A DNA stretch of 64,000 bases from positions 3,299,527-3,363,526 of the forward strand of contig OX457074.1 in NCBI GenBank assembly GCA_949752795.1, given 5' to 3'. A model generated the notes under the pieces. That model had not been told where the DNA came from. It searched no databases and saw only the letters and a list, made by a program, of their open reading frames with translations. The position numbers and the translations under genes were made by a program. Every line of letters starts with the position of its first letter. The first letter of the stretch is position 1. Positions 54,796-64,000 of this stretch are shown one piece after another. Source of the DNA: Hyperoodon ampullatus (Eukaryota > Chordata > Mammalia > Artiodactyla > Ziphiidae).

Positions 54796-55051
54796 CTAGG
54801 GTTTTCAAACTGCGGGTCATGACTCACTGATGCGTTGTGTAAAAAATTTAGTGGGTTGTGAGCAGCACTTTAAAAATTGAAATACGATAATAGATCAGGA
54901 AAACACTAGACTGCACAGCAACCCAGCACATATTCTCTCTCTCTCTCTCCATATACACACATACACACATAATATATCAACACATAATATATATTTATAT
55001 GTATATGAGAATATATAGAGAGGATTGATCAAAAACATTTGAAAACCGCTG
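54796..55051 (+). mobile_element. Non-autonomous hAT-like element with microsatellite
   Basis: Ends are near-inverted: ctagggttttcaaa on the left, ttgaaaaccgctg on the right. Internal 'gggtcatgactcactgat' and 'agtgggttgtgagcagc' are the usual text. A (TC)n and ATAC/TATA run at 54933-55015 is inserted. No matching 8-bp duplication seen. Confidence 0.55.
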
Positions 55052-55344
55052 ATCTATCTATCTTCCTGTCTGCCCAGGACTATAGTCAAACCATTTCATC
55101 CAGGTGAAGCTGCCTTCTCTTTTAAGACCCCAATAATGTGACTTCCATTTCTCTTCCCTCCTCTTAGCCATTAGTTTTCTTGGAGCAACCCACGCTGCCC
55201 AGAAGGTCATCTCAGGTCTAAATTAAATTCCTCATGCTATAGCCACCCCTCTTCCTTTTTTTGGAGCTAAAGAATTGAGGTTTCTTCTTTTTGTGACAGA
55301 ACCTGTGATTAAAAACAGTAAGTTTATTTTAAAAATCTAATGTG
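55052..55344. other. Intergenic, nothing recognised
   Basis: Single-copy looking sequence. Confidence 0.4.
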
Positions 55345-55345
55345 T

Positions 55346-55562
55346 GGGCTTCCCTGCCGGCACAGTGATTGAGAGCCTGCCTGCCGATGCAGGGGACACG
55401 GGTTCGTGCCCGGTCTGGGAAGATCCCACATGCCACAGAGCGGCTGGGCCCATGAGCCATGGCTGCTGAGCCTGCGCGTCCAGAGCCTGTGCTCCGCAAT
55501 GGGAGAGGCCACAGCAGTGAGAGGCCCGCGTACCGCAAAAAAAAAAAAAAAAAAAAAAAAAA
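55346..55562 (+). mobile_element. Short, young CHR SINE
   Basis: Head 'gggcttccctgccggcacag', poly-A of about 25; duplication ctaatgtg (55337-55344, 55563-55570). Confidence 0.94.
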
Positions 55563-55639
55563 CTAATGTGCTTATCCAATCATGTTTTTTTCTCTAAACT
55601 TCAGAGGTTGGAGTTACATTGAAAGATGATAGACATTAA

Positions 55640-55780
55640 CTAGTCCCAATTTGTATTTGAGTTTTGGAGAAGTTAAGTAACTTGTCTCAGTTCACACAGC
55701 TAATAAGAGAAAGACCTGGGATTTTAACACAGGACAGTCTGACTCCAGGACAGCAGGCTTTCAACCACTATGTTATGCAA
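55640..55780 (-). mobile_element. MIR fragment
   Basis: 'gttaagtaacttgtctcagt' followed by 'tcacacagctaataagag' is reverse MIR. Confidence 0.75.
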
Positions 55781-55999
55781 AAGAAATACCCCCTCAGCAG
55801 CCAGGGCTGAGATCACAGACATGGTGTCTAGGATGCTGATGAGCTGGGTAGACAAGAATGTGTGTTGAGCTGTATTCTAGGAGCTGCTACATTACAGAGA
55901 TGTTTGAGCTCCAGAGTGTCGGAGGTCCCATGACAATGAGTTTGGAGGTGGGTCCTTGGTGTTTGTGCCTGATCTGTTATACTGAGGATAAATGTGTTT

Positions 56000-56350
56000 C
56001 CGTGTGAGACACTGGGCTAGGTCTCAAAACAACTCTGAGATGCTTATTGTTATTATCCTCACATAGCAGTTGAAGAAATTGAGGTGCAGGTTAGTCCACA
56101 GAGAGTAAATAGCTGAGATGCAAATCAGGTAGTAAAAATGATCATTAACAGTTAGCTGAAGTCTCACTGCATGACAGGCACTGTGTTAAACTGCTTGCAT
56201 ATATTATCTTATGTGATTGTCTCAAAGACTTATGAGCTGAGTTTTCAAGTTAAGAAAAGATTAATGTGCTTAAGGTTACACAGTTAGTGCAGGCAGAACC
56301 ATGAGTCAAGCTTTGGTCTGCTTGTCTCCAAAGACCCTGCTCTTCACCAC
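56000..56350 (-). mobile_element. MIR fragments (two)
   Basis: Two consecutive reverse MIR-like texts ('gttattatcctcacatagca' and 'gcatgacaggcactgtgtta'). Confidence 0.6.
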
Positions 56351-56366
56351 TCTAAGATCTAACCAG

Positions 56367-56514
56367 GGGGGACTTCCCTGGTGATCCAGTGGTTAGGACT
56401 CGGCGATCTCATTGCCGAGGGCCCGGGTTCAATCTGTGGTTGGGGAACTAAGATCCCATATCCCACAAGCTGTGGAGCTCAGCCAAAAAAAAAAACAACA
56501 ACAACAACGAAAGC
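56367..56514 (+). mobile_element. Short tRNA-derived SINE
   Basis: Head gggacttccctggtgatcca, B box gggttcaatctgtgg, then poly-A with (caa)n; duplication tctaaccag (56358-56366, 56515-56523). Confidence 0.9.
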
Positions 56515-56523
56515 TCTAACCAG

Positions 56524-57579
56524 AGAATGTCCGACCTTTTCCTGGGTCACAGAAGCAAAGTGAATCTAAAAACAGAAAAAAAAAATCGTAGCCATAAAAG
56601 AGTCAGGATGGTGCGGTTGTTAGTACTTAATAAGCGTTGGCCCTTATTGGTTCTAACGACCTATTGCTGCATAACAAATCACCCACAAGCTTGGCATGGT
56701 TGCTGATGTCTCCTTGCTAATGGAAATGGTATCTAGAGGACACAGCCAGACCTGGTCCCGTAGCATATCACTCCTGAAGGAGGGGGTGGCCTCCCTGTTC
56801 TCAGTCCCTGGCCAAATGCCACAGTGCTGGGGGAGGTCATCCCACTCCTGGATCCCTTGGCCACTTGGGGAGCCCCTCGGGATCAGTTGAGTAAACAGTA
56901 AAGGGAGTTCATAAGCTTTAAGGATGATAGCGCCACCGTCACATCTGATGAGGTTTGCTTTCTCTCTGTGCCTTCCATTCCTTAACAGACATCTCTGATA
57001 AAGGACAGGACCTGAGGGTCTACACAATTTGCCAAATGTCAGCAGTCATCTTAGCAATAAAGGATGTCTCAACCAACAGTTGGTTCCTTCTGCACATTTT
57101 TTCGGACTTTTAGGCCATAGTCAATGGTCTAGCCATTTGGTCCAACCAATGGCAGCAACAACAGCTCCTTATTCCAAGGTCACCCCCTTCGGGATAAAGA
57201 ACTCTGGGAATGTTCTTGCTTCACAAATGCTCAAAAACATAAATCAAGGTCAGACATGCCTCTGCACGTACTAGAGCCACAATACAAGGCCTCACCAAGA
57301 CACTCTTCATCCCCTTCAGAGTTCCTGACATTGAGAATGACCAAGGCATTCATTTCACTTCTAAAGATACATAATACTGCACTCTTGAACAAGGCATTCC
57401 ATAGAACTTTCACCTCCATGACTGGCTTCAGGCTGTAGGCTCCTAGAGCACCATAATGGCCTACTTAAACGAATTCAAATTTAATTAAATGAAATGACAC
57501 ATTTTAGTTATGAAACATTAAGGGTGAATTATAATCCAGGTGTGATAAGGGCTTGATCATCTTTCCGTATGATTACTGG
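56524..57579. other. Intergenic, possible old repeat
   Basis: 'cctattgctgcataacaaat' near 56661 is a common start of an old mammalian repeat. The rest is not recognised and no coding exon is supported. Confidence 0.35.
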
Positions 57580-57731
57580 CTCATAACCTGACCAATAAAA
57601 TAATTCCCAATAAATTTAGGAGGATTAAAATTTACAGAGCATGTTCTCTCCAAAACAGAATTAAACCCAAAATCAATAAAAACAGAGCCAATAAATCATC
57701 AAAATTTCTGAAAATTAAGCACCACACTTCT

Positions 57732-57877
57732 TTTTTTTTTTTTTTAAAAAGCTTTTTATTATTATTTTGGCCGCACTGTGCAGCTTGTGGGAACGTAGTT
57801 GCCTGACCAGGGATCGAACCTGCACCCTCAGCAGTGAAAGAGTGGAGTCCTAACCAGTGGACCACCAGAGAATTCCC
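57732..57877 (-). mobile_element. Short tRNA-derived SINE within L1
   Basis: Duplication taagcaccacacttct (57716-57731) / taagcaacacacttct (57878-57893), 15 of 16 matching. Confidence 0.9.
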
Positions 57878-59793
57878 TAAGCAACACACTTCTAAATAAC
57901 CCACAGATCCTATGAGAAATCATAAAGGAAATGAGAAAATATTTTGAGCTGAATGAAATTGAATAATACAATTTATCACAATGGTTGGATACAGCTAAGG
58001 CAGTGCTTAAAGGGAAATTATAGCATTAAATACTTTTATTAGAAAAGAAGAAAGGTCTAACAGTAATCCTCTAAGCTTGTACTATAGAAATTAGAAAAAA
58101 TAAAGGATCAAGTCAAACCCATAGTAAGCAGAAGGAAGGAAATAATAAAGAGTGGAAATCAGTGAAATAGAAAATGTATAAACAATAGAGAAAAATCCAT
58201 GAAACCAAACACTTTCTTAAAAGATCAATGAAACTGATCAATGTCTAGGCAGACCGATCAGGAAAAAAAAACAACTGAGATGATGCGAATGACGACGATC
58301 AGGAATGGATGAGGGTACATCCCTACAGAGCCTATAGACGTTACAAGAATATTAGGGACTATTAGGAACAACTTTATGCCAGTACATTTAACAACATAGA
58401 CATGAATAAATTCCTTGAAAGACACAAACTTTCAAAGCTTACTCAAGAAGAAATATACAACCTGAATAGTCCCATGTTCATAAAGAAATAGAACTTGAGG
58501 TTAAAAAAAAAAAAAATCTTCCCACGAAGAAAACTACAGGCCTAAATGGCCTCAGTGGTGAATTCTACCAAACATTTAGGAAAGAATATCGATTCTACAC
58601 AAACTCTTCCAGAAAATACGAGGCAATCCTTCCCAACTTATTTTGTGAGGTCAGTATTGCCGTGATATCAAAATGAGAAAAAAAAAAAAAAAAGAAAACC
58701 AAACCAAACAACTACAAATCAATAATCCCCATGAACTTAGATACAAAAACCCTTAACATTTATGCCAATCAAATGCGGTAGTAAATAAAAAGGCTAATAC
58801 GTCAAGATCCAGTGGGGTTCCTCCTGAGAATGCAGGGCTGGTTTAACATTTGAAAAATCAATGTAATTCAAGTCTCTATATCAAAAAACTAAAAAAGATA
58901 GAGACATAAAAACCCCTTGATGAAATTTACCATCCATTCATGACAGAAACTCTCAGCAAACTAGGAACAGAAGGGAAATTCCTCAACTTGATAAGGAGCA
59001 ACTAAGAAAAACTTACGTCTGGCATTATACCTAATAGTGAAAGAATGAATGCTTTCCCCATAAGATCAGGACAACACAAAGCTATGTGCTCTCATCATTA
59101 GCATAGTCCTAGAGGTCCCATGCAGTGAAATAGGCAAGGGAAATAAATGGAAATAAATAAAGCTGTCTTTGTTCACAGATGAAATGATCATCTATGTTGA
59201 AAATCCTAAGGAATCTACTAAAAAAAAAATTACTAGAGCTAAAAGAGGTATTAACAAGGTCACAGGATACAAGCAAAATATACACCAACTATATGACCCA
59301 CCGATCCCACTCCTAGGTATTTTACCAAGAGAAATGAAAACACCTGTCCACATGAAGGTTTGTAGTTAATGTTTATGGCAACTTTATTCATAATAGCCCC
59401 AAACTGGAAACAACCCCAATGTCCAACATTTAGTAAATTGATAGATAAATTGTGGTATATACATAAAAATAAATACACTCAGTGACAAAAGGAAACCAAT
59501 TACTGAAACATACAATATGAATAAATCTCAAAATTAGCATGCTAAATGAGAGAAGCCAGACAAAAATACTACGTTCTGAATAATTACATTTCCATGAAAT
59601 TCTAGAAAAATCAAGTTAATAGTGACAACAAGATCACAGATCAGTGATTGATTGGGGATGGGTGAGGAGCAGATTGACTGCAAAAGGACACCAGGAAACT
59701 TCCTGTGGTGACAGAAACGTTCTGTATCATGATTAGGGATAGTAGTTATGTGGCTATACACATTCGTTAAAAATCATTGGATTATACACTTTA

Positions 59794-60338
59794 TTTATTT
59801 TTTAAATAAATTTATTTATTTTATTTATTTATTTTTGGCTGTGTTGGGTCTTCATTGCTGCGCGTGGGCTTCCTCCAGTTGCAGTGAGCAGGGGCAACTC
59901 TTTGTTGCGTGCGCGGGCTTCTCATTGCAGTGGCTTCTCTTGTTGTGGAGCACAGGCTCTAGGCTTGCAGGCTTCAGTAGTTGTGGGATGAGGGTTCAGT
60001 AATTGTGGCTCCTGGGCTCTAGAACGCAGGCTCAGTAGTTGTGGCACACGTGTCCCCTGCATTGGCAGGCGGATTCTTTTCTTGTGTGTGTGTGGTTATT
60101 TTTTTTAACATATTTATTGGAGTATAATTGCTTTACAATGCTGTGTTAGTTTCTGCTTTATAACAAAGTGAATCAGCTATACATACACATATATCCCCAT
60201 ATCTCCTCCTTCTCGCATCTCCCTCCCACCCTCCCTACCCCACCCCTCTAGGTGGTCTCAAAGCAAGGAGCCGATCTCCCTGTGCTATGCGACTGCTTGC
60301 AGGCGGATTCTTAACCACTGCACCACCAGGGAAGTCCC
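59794..60338 (-). mobile_element. CHR SINE split by an L1 3'-end insertion
   Basis: Outer duplication tatacacttta (59783-59793, 60339-60349). The interior is split by an L1 end at 60079-60298 and also lacks the usual segment between 'tgtggcacac' and 'gtgtcccctg' near 60050. Confidence 0.92.
60079..60298 (-). mobile_element. L1 3'-end insertion inside the CHR SINE
   Basis: 'catatttattggagtataat' to 'caaagcaaggagccgatctc': the last part of an L1 3' UTR, reverse. Flanked by a perfect 14-bp duplication of SINE sequence, gcaggcggattctt (60065-60078, 60299-60312). Confidence 0.93.
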
Positions 60339-60529
60339 TATACACTTTAAAATGGTGAGTTTTATTACATATAAATTATACTTCTATAAAGCTGACAAAA
60401 AAAATACTGAAGAGCAAAAAACCACATTCTGTGAATCTGAGTCTCCTATATCCAGACTAAATGACTTGTTATAAAAATAGTTTCAAAATTATACAAAATT
60501 AGTCTTTAATTAGCCCAATACACTACCTC

Positions 60530-60845
60530 AGGATCTTTGCACTAGCTGTCCTCTGCCAGGAACACTCTTGCCTTCTACGGTTCTCCTAAATAACTCTTCA
60601 CCTCTCCTTCAGGTCTTAGTTTCAATATCATGTCTTTATAGACAACTTCCCTGAACCACCCTTCCAAATTATGTTCCACCATTATTCTCTATCATAGCAC
60701 CTGGTTCCTTCTTTCTTCAAGCACTTTATGTGACTCTGTAATTAAATGTTGGCTTCTGTGTTAATAAATTTATTTAACATCTATGTTCCCCCAGAATGTA
60801 AGTTTCATGAGGTTAGGAACTGTGTCTATTTTTGTTCAACGGAAC
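60530..60845 (+). mobile_element. L2 3' fragment
   Basis: 'gcactagctgtcctctgcca' and 'cttcaggtcttagtttcaat' through 'gaatgtaagtttcatgaggt' follow the L2 3' consensus. Confidence 0.75.
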
Positions 60846-60854
60846 AAAAGGCCA

Positions 60855-61221
60855 GGGCTTCCCTCGTGGTGCAGTGGTTTAAGAATCTGCCTGCGAACGC
60901 AGGGGACATGGGTTCGAGCCCTGGTCCAGGAGATCCCACATGCCGCGGAGCAACTAAGCCCGTGCGCCACGGCTGCCGAGCCTGCGCTCTAGAGCCTGCG
61001 AGCCACAGCTACTGAACCCGCGTGCCACAACTACTGAAGCCCTCGCGCCTAGAGCCCGCGCTCCGCAACAAGAAAAGCCACTGCAGTGAGAAGCCCACGC
61101 ACTGCAACGAAGAGTAGCCCGCGCTAGCTGCAACTAGAGAAAGCCTGCGTGCAGCAACCAAGATTCAATGAAGCCAAAAACAAATAAATACATAAATAAA
61201 ATTAATGTTAAAAAAAAAACC
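60855..61221 (+). mobile_element. CHR SINE
   Basis: Long form; duplication caaaaggcca (60845-60854, 61222-61231). Confidence 0.94.
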
Positions 61222-61441
61222 CAAAAGGCCATTGTCATCATGGTTGATAGATAAAAGGTTGAAGATTAATATTTACCCAAAACTAAGAGCTCTCTCTAAG
61301 TGACAATGAAAAGACCAATGTTTAAAATGAGCTTAGGTTTGAAATAGGCAATTTATAGAACAGCCAATAATCATATGAAAAGATGATCAACAAACCTGTT
61401 AACAAACTTGTACTCTCAAACCATATGTACAAATAAATCTC

Positions 61442-61449
<8 letters not shown>

Positions 61450-61479
<30 letters not shown>

Positions 61480-61684
61480 TTTTAAAATATATTTATTTAT
61501 TTGGCAGTGCCAGGTCTTAGTTGCGGCATGTGGGATCTTTGTTGCTGCATGTGGGATCTTTAGTTGCGGCATGTGGGATCTTTAGTTGCGGCATGTGGGA
61601 TCTAGTTCCCTGACCAGGGATCAAACCCAGGCCCCCTGCATTGAGAGCGCAGAGTCTTAACCACTGGACCACCAGGGAAGTCCC
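61450..61684 (-). mobile_element. tRNA-derived SINE with internal 22-bp tandem repeat
   Basis: Reverse element with duplication aaatctcaggtatat (61435-61449, 61685-61699) and a (TA)n run at its tail (61446-61476). Four units of the 'gcggcatgtgggatctttagtt' type lie at 61518-61600; other copies of this subfamily have one or two. Confidence 0.9.
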
Positions 61685-61734
61685 AAATCTCAGGTATATT
61701 TAAAAAAATAAAGAAAAATAACATTTAGGTGTTG

Positions 61735-62305
61735 TGGTAGAAAGAATAGTGACCCCCGCACACAAAGATGTCCACACCCTAATTCCTGGAACCTGTAAAT
61801 ATGTTATCTCACAGCAAAAGGACTTCATAGATATGATTAAGAACCTCGAGATGGGGAGATTATCCTGTATTATCAAGGGAGGACCAATCCAATCACAGAT
61901 CTTTAAAACTGAAGCATCTTTCCTGGCTGAATCAGAGAAACAAACCAGAGAAGAAGGAAAAGAAATCTGAACAATAGAAGGACTTGACAGGCCACTGATG
62001 GCTTTGAAGATAGAGAAAGGAGAGAGGCAAGGAATGTGGGTGATCTCTAGAAGCTGGGAACAACCCTCTGTTGACAACCAGCAAGGAAATAGGGTCCTGC
62101 AGTGCAAAAAAACTAAATTCTGCTAACAACTCAAATGAGCAAGGAAACAGATTCTCCCCTAGAGCCTCCAGAAAGGAATGCAGCCCTCACAATGCCTTGC
62201 TTTCAGCCCAGTGAAACCTGTGTGTATGACTTCTGACTTACAAATTATAAGATGACAACTTTGTGATAGTTTTATATGGTAACAATAGAAAATTAATACA
62301 GGTGT
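61735..62305 (+). mobile_element. Old interspersed repeat, copy 3
   Basis: 'ggtagaaagaatagtgaccc', 'atatgttatctcacagcaaa', 'gtgatagttttatatggtaa'; related to the repeats at 31945 and 34860, same orientation. Confidence 0.55.
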
Positions 62306-62374
62306 CTGTATGAACACCTCGTGGAGTGTGGAGAACTTTCTAAATAAAGCCAGACACCCCAATTTCTATTTTAA

Positions 62375-62940
62375 AAAGATAAGATCTTTGATCTTATTTT
62401 TAAAACACATGGAAAACATACCATAAACAAAATTGAAAATAAGTTGGGGAAGTATTTGCAATTCAGATAACTGACAAAAGGTTAGTAGCTATAACACACA
62501 GGATATTTTGTAAATTAATTTCTAAAATAGTACAAAAAGGGGGAAAGTTTTCAGAAAGAAAATATTCAAAGAGCACATCTAAATCGTCAATAGATATAAG
62601 AAAAGATGGACAGCCTCTCCAATATCCAGTTAAGGCAAATGAAATAAAGAGGGATAACTTTTCTCTATCACATTGGCACATACGATAAAGGATGAAAACA
62701 CTGTTGGTGGAAATGAGAGTTACTGTAGCTTTTAAAGAAAGTTGTCTGGTAACAGCTATTGAAATACCCATACCCTTTGACCAGCTCCTAAAAGCAAGCT
62801 GGCTGTAAAGTTATGTGCATATATATAAATATATATTTCTATCCCATTAAAAAGAGACAAATAAGCAAACAAAGAAAAATTCTGTGTGTATTGTGTGTTT
62901 ATGTTTGTAAAAGCAAGAGAGAAAGGTATGGAAAAACACA
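62375..62940 (+). mobile_element. L1/HAL1-like fragment
   Basis: 'gtatttgcaattcagataac', 'aaaggttagtagctataaca', 'tgttggtggaaatgagagtt' follow the ORF2-end order of L1/HAL1; strongly diverged. Confidence 0.5.
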
Positions 62941-63077
62941 ACAATAATTTATATTATTATAAATCCCCCAATTTATATAATTTTGGGGGAAAAGTGATGG
63001 ATATTTGAAACACACATAAACTTAAAAAAGGCACAATGCTTGAGTCATAAAATTGTGTTGAAGAGTAAATATATTTT

Positions 63078-63271
63078 TATTTTTTTAAAACTGAAGTCTA
63101 GTTGATTTACAATGTTGTGTTAGTTTCAGGTATACAGCAAAGTGATTCAATTCATTCTTTTCCAGATTCTTTTCCATTATAGGTTATTACAAGATATTGA
63201 ATATAGTTCCATGTGCTATGCAGTAGGCCCTTGTTGTTTATCTATTTTATATTTAGTAGTGTGTGTCTGTT
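63078..63271 (-). mobile_element. L1 3'-end insertion
   Basis: 'gatttacaatgttgtgttag' and 'tgctatgcagtaggcccttg'; perfect 17-bp duplication aagagtaaatatatttt (63061-63077, 63272-63288). Confidence 0.93.
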
Positions 63272-63329
63272 AAGAGTAAATATATTTTAAATGAACAGAA
63301 GACTCCCCTCTCCTGCCCCCCACTCAGGT

Positions 63330-63500
63330 CAGGGGCCTCTGCAGGGTCCCTGGGCCTGTTTCCTGACCATTTGCAAGGTGGCTTCTGGCCTCCTCTCTGT
63401 CTTCCCCTCTAGAATGTGTGCTCTCTGACTGCAGGACCTGCCTAAGTCTTAGTCACCACTATCCCTCCCAACGCTTAGCAGTTAATGATTTCGGAATGAA
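63330..63500 (+). mobile_element. L2-like fragment
   Basis: 'cctctagaatgtgtgctctc' and following text resemble L2 3' region; weak. Confidence 0.35.
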
Positions 63501-63504
63501 TTCT

Positions 63505-64000
63505 TTAATGAAAAAGACTCTCACAGAGGAGGATATGCAAACTGCCGATAAACATGTGAAAAAGTGCTCAACTTCACTAATCTTCAGAGAAGTGCACATT
63601 AAAATCACAATGAAATATCACCTCTTACCCATTAGGATGAAAGCTATTTAAAACAAAACCAAGCAAACCAGGAAATAACAAGTGTTGGTGAGGATGCGGA
63701 AAAATTAAAATCCCATGCACTGTTGGTGGGAATGTAAAATGGTGCAGCCACTATGGAAAACAGTATAGAGATTCCTCAAAAAATTAAAAATAGAACTATC
63801 CAGCAATCCCATTTCTGGGTATACACACAAAAGAATTGAAAAGCAGGATTTTAAAGAGATATTTGCACGCCCATTTTCATTGCAGCATTAATCACAAGAG
63901 TCAAGAGGTAAAAGAAACCCACAAGTCCATCAACAGATGAGTGAATAAAGAAAAGGTGGTATATACATACAATGGGATATTATTCAACTTTTAAAAAATA
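63505..64000 (+). mobile_element. L1 ORF2 3' part, running off the window
   Basis: 'gaggatatgcaaactgccga', 'cactgttggtgggaatgtaa' and 'acaatgggatattattcaac' are L1 ORF2 C-terminal text. The element is cut by the window edge. Confidence 0.8.

Larger units (their letters stand above)
57580..60420 (+). mobile_element. L1 fragment, + strand, hosting SINEs and a nested L1 end
   Basis: Decayed ORF2 text from 'aaattaagcaccacacttc' through 'gggtacatccctacagagcc', 'ggaattctaccaaacatt'-like and 'atgtccaacatttagtaaa' to a 3' end at about 60400. Interrupted by SINEs at 57732-57877 and 59794-60338. Confidence 0.75.

Noticed and set aside
12531..64000. HOXB9, relics of HOXB10-12, or the miR-196a-1 hairpin
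   Set aside because: Looked for a second homeodomain (WFQNRR), and for the miR-196 mature sequence on both strands; none seen. They should lie beyond the window.
1..64000. CRISPR-like arrays, bacterial operons, viral genomes or a new enzymatic system
   Set aside because: The repeated text is tRNA-derived SINE and LINE sequence scattered through a mammalian locus. No regular spacer array or novel gene cluster was seen. The most unusual content is the re-started PRAC genes and candidate regulatory DNA.

Overview
This is a stretch of mammalian nuclear genome from the 5' (posterior) end of the HOXB cluster, most likely from a cetacean. The organism call rests on about twenty copies of the tRNA-derived CHR SINE, including short recent ones with long poly-A tails and perfect target-site duplications. 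BovB, Bov-A2, ART2 and pig PRE-1 type repeats, expected in ruminants or pigs, were not seen. A hippopotamus cannot be excluded.

The one unambiguous protein gene is HOXB13 on the + strand: two coding exons (10723-11326 and 12277-12530), a 950-bp GT-AG intron and a 285-residue product ending in a complete homeodomain. Two small partners of the human locus can be traced in the expected order. A PRAC2-like frame lies on the - strand at 14845-15270, and a PRAC1 first exon on the + strand at 17300-17368. Both appear to have lost the start codon of the human protein and to have shifted frame. No other Hox gene, Hox-like exon or miR-196 hairpin was recognised in the 51 kb downstream, which fits the long HOXB13-HOXB9 spacer.

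Layout. 1-4.9 kb: old repeats and plain intergenic sequence. 4.9-7.3 kb: GC-rich stretch with a purine tract. 7.9-9.1 kb: one SINE and an L1 piece. 9.15-10.7 kb: HOXB13 upstream region with a diverged duplicated block, a GA-rich tract and a CCAAT/TTTAAAA promoter. 10.7-21 kb: repeat-poor, GC-rich Hox/PRAC domain with AT-rich homeodomain-site clusters. 22-64 kb: dense nested repeats. These include an almost full-length L1 (37.6-45.3 kb), a complete hAT-Charlie transposon (47.9-49.8 kb) and many CHR SINEs, separated by islands of single-copy sequence. Two of those islands (36.4-36.96 and 45.4-46.6 kb) look like candidate regulatory elements.

Comparisons with human HOXB13, PRAC1 and PRAC2, and all repeat family names, come from memory; no search was run. 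GC richness and conservation are judged by eye.
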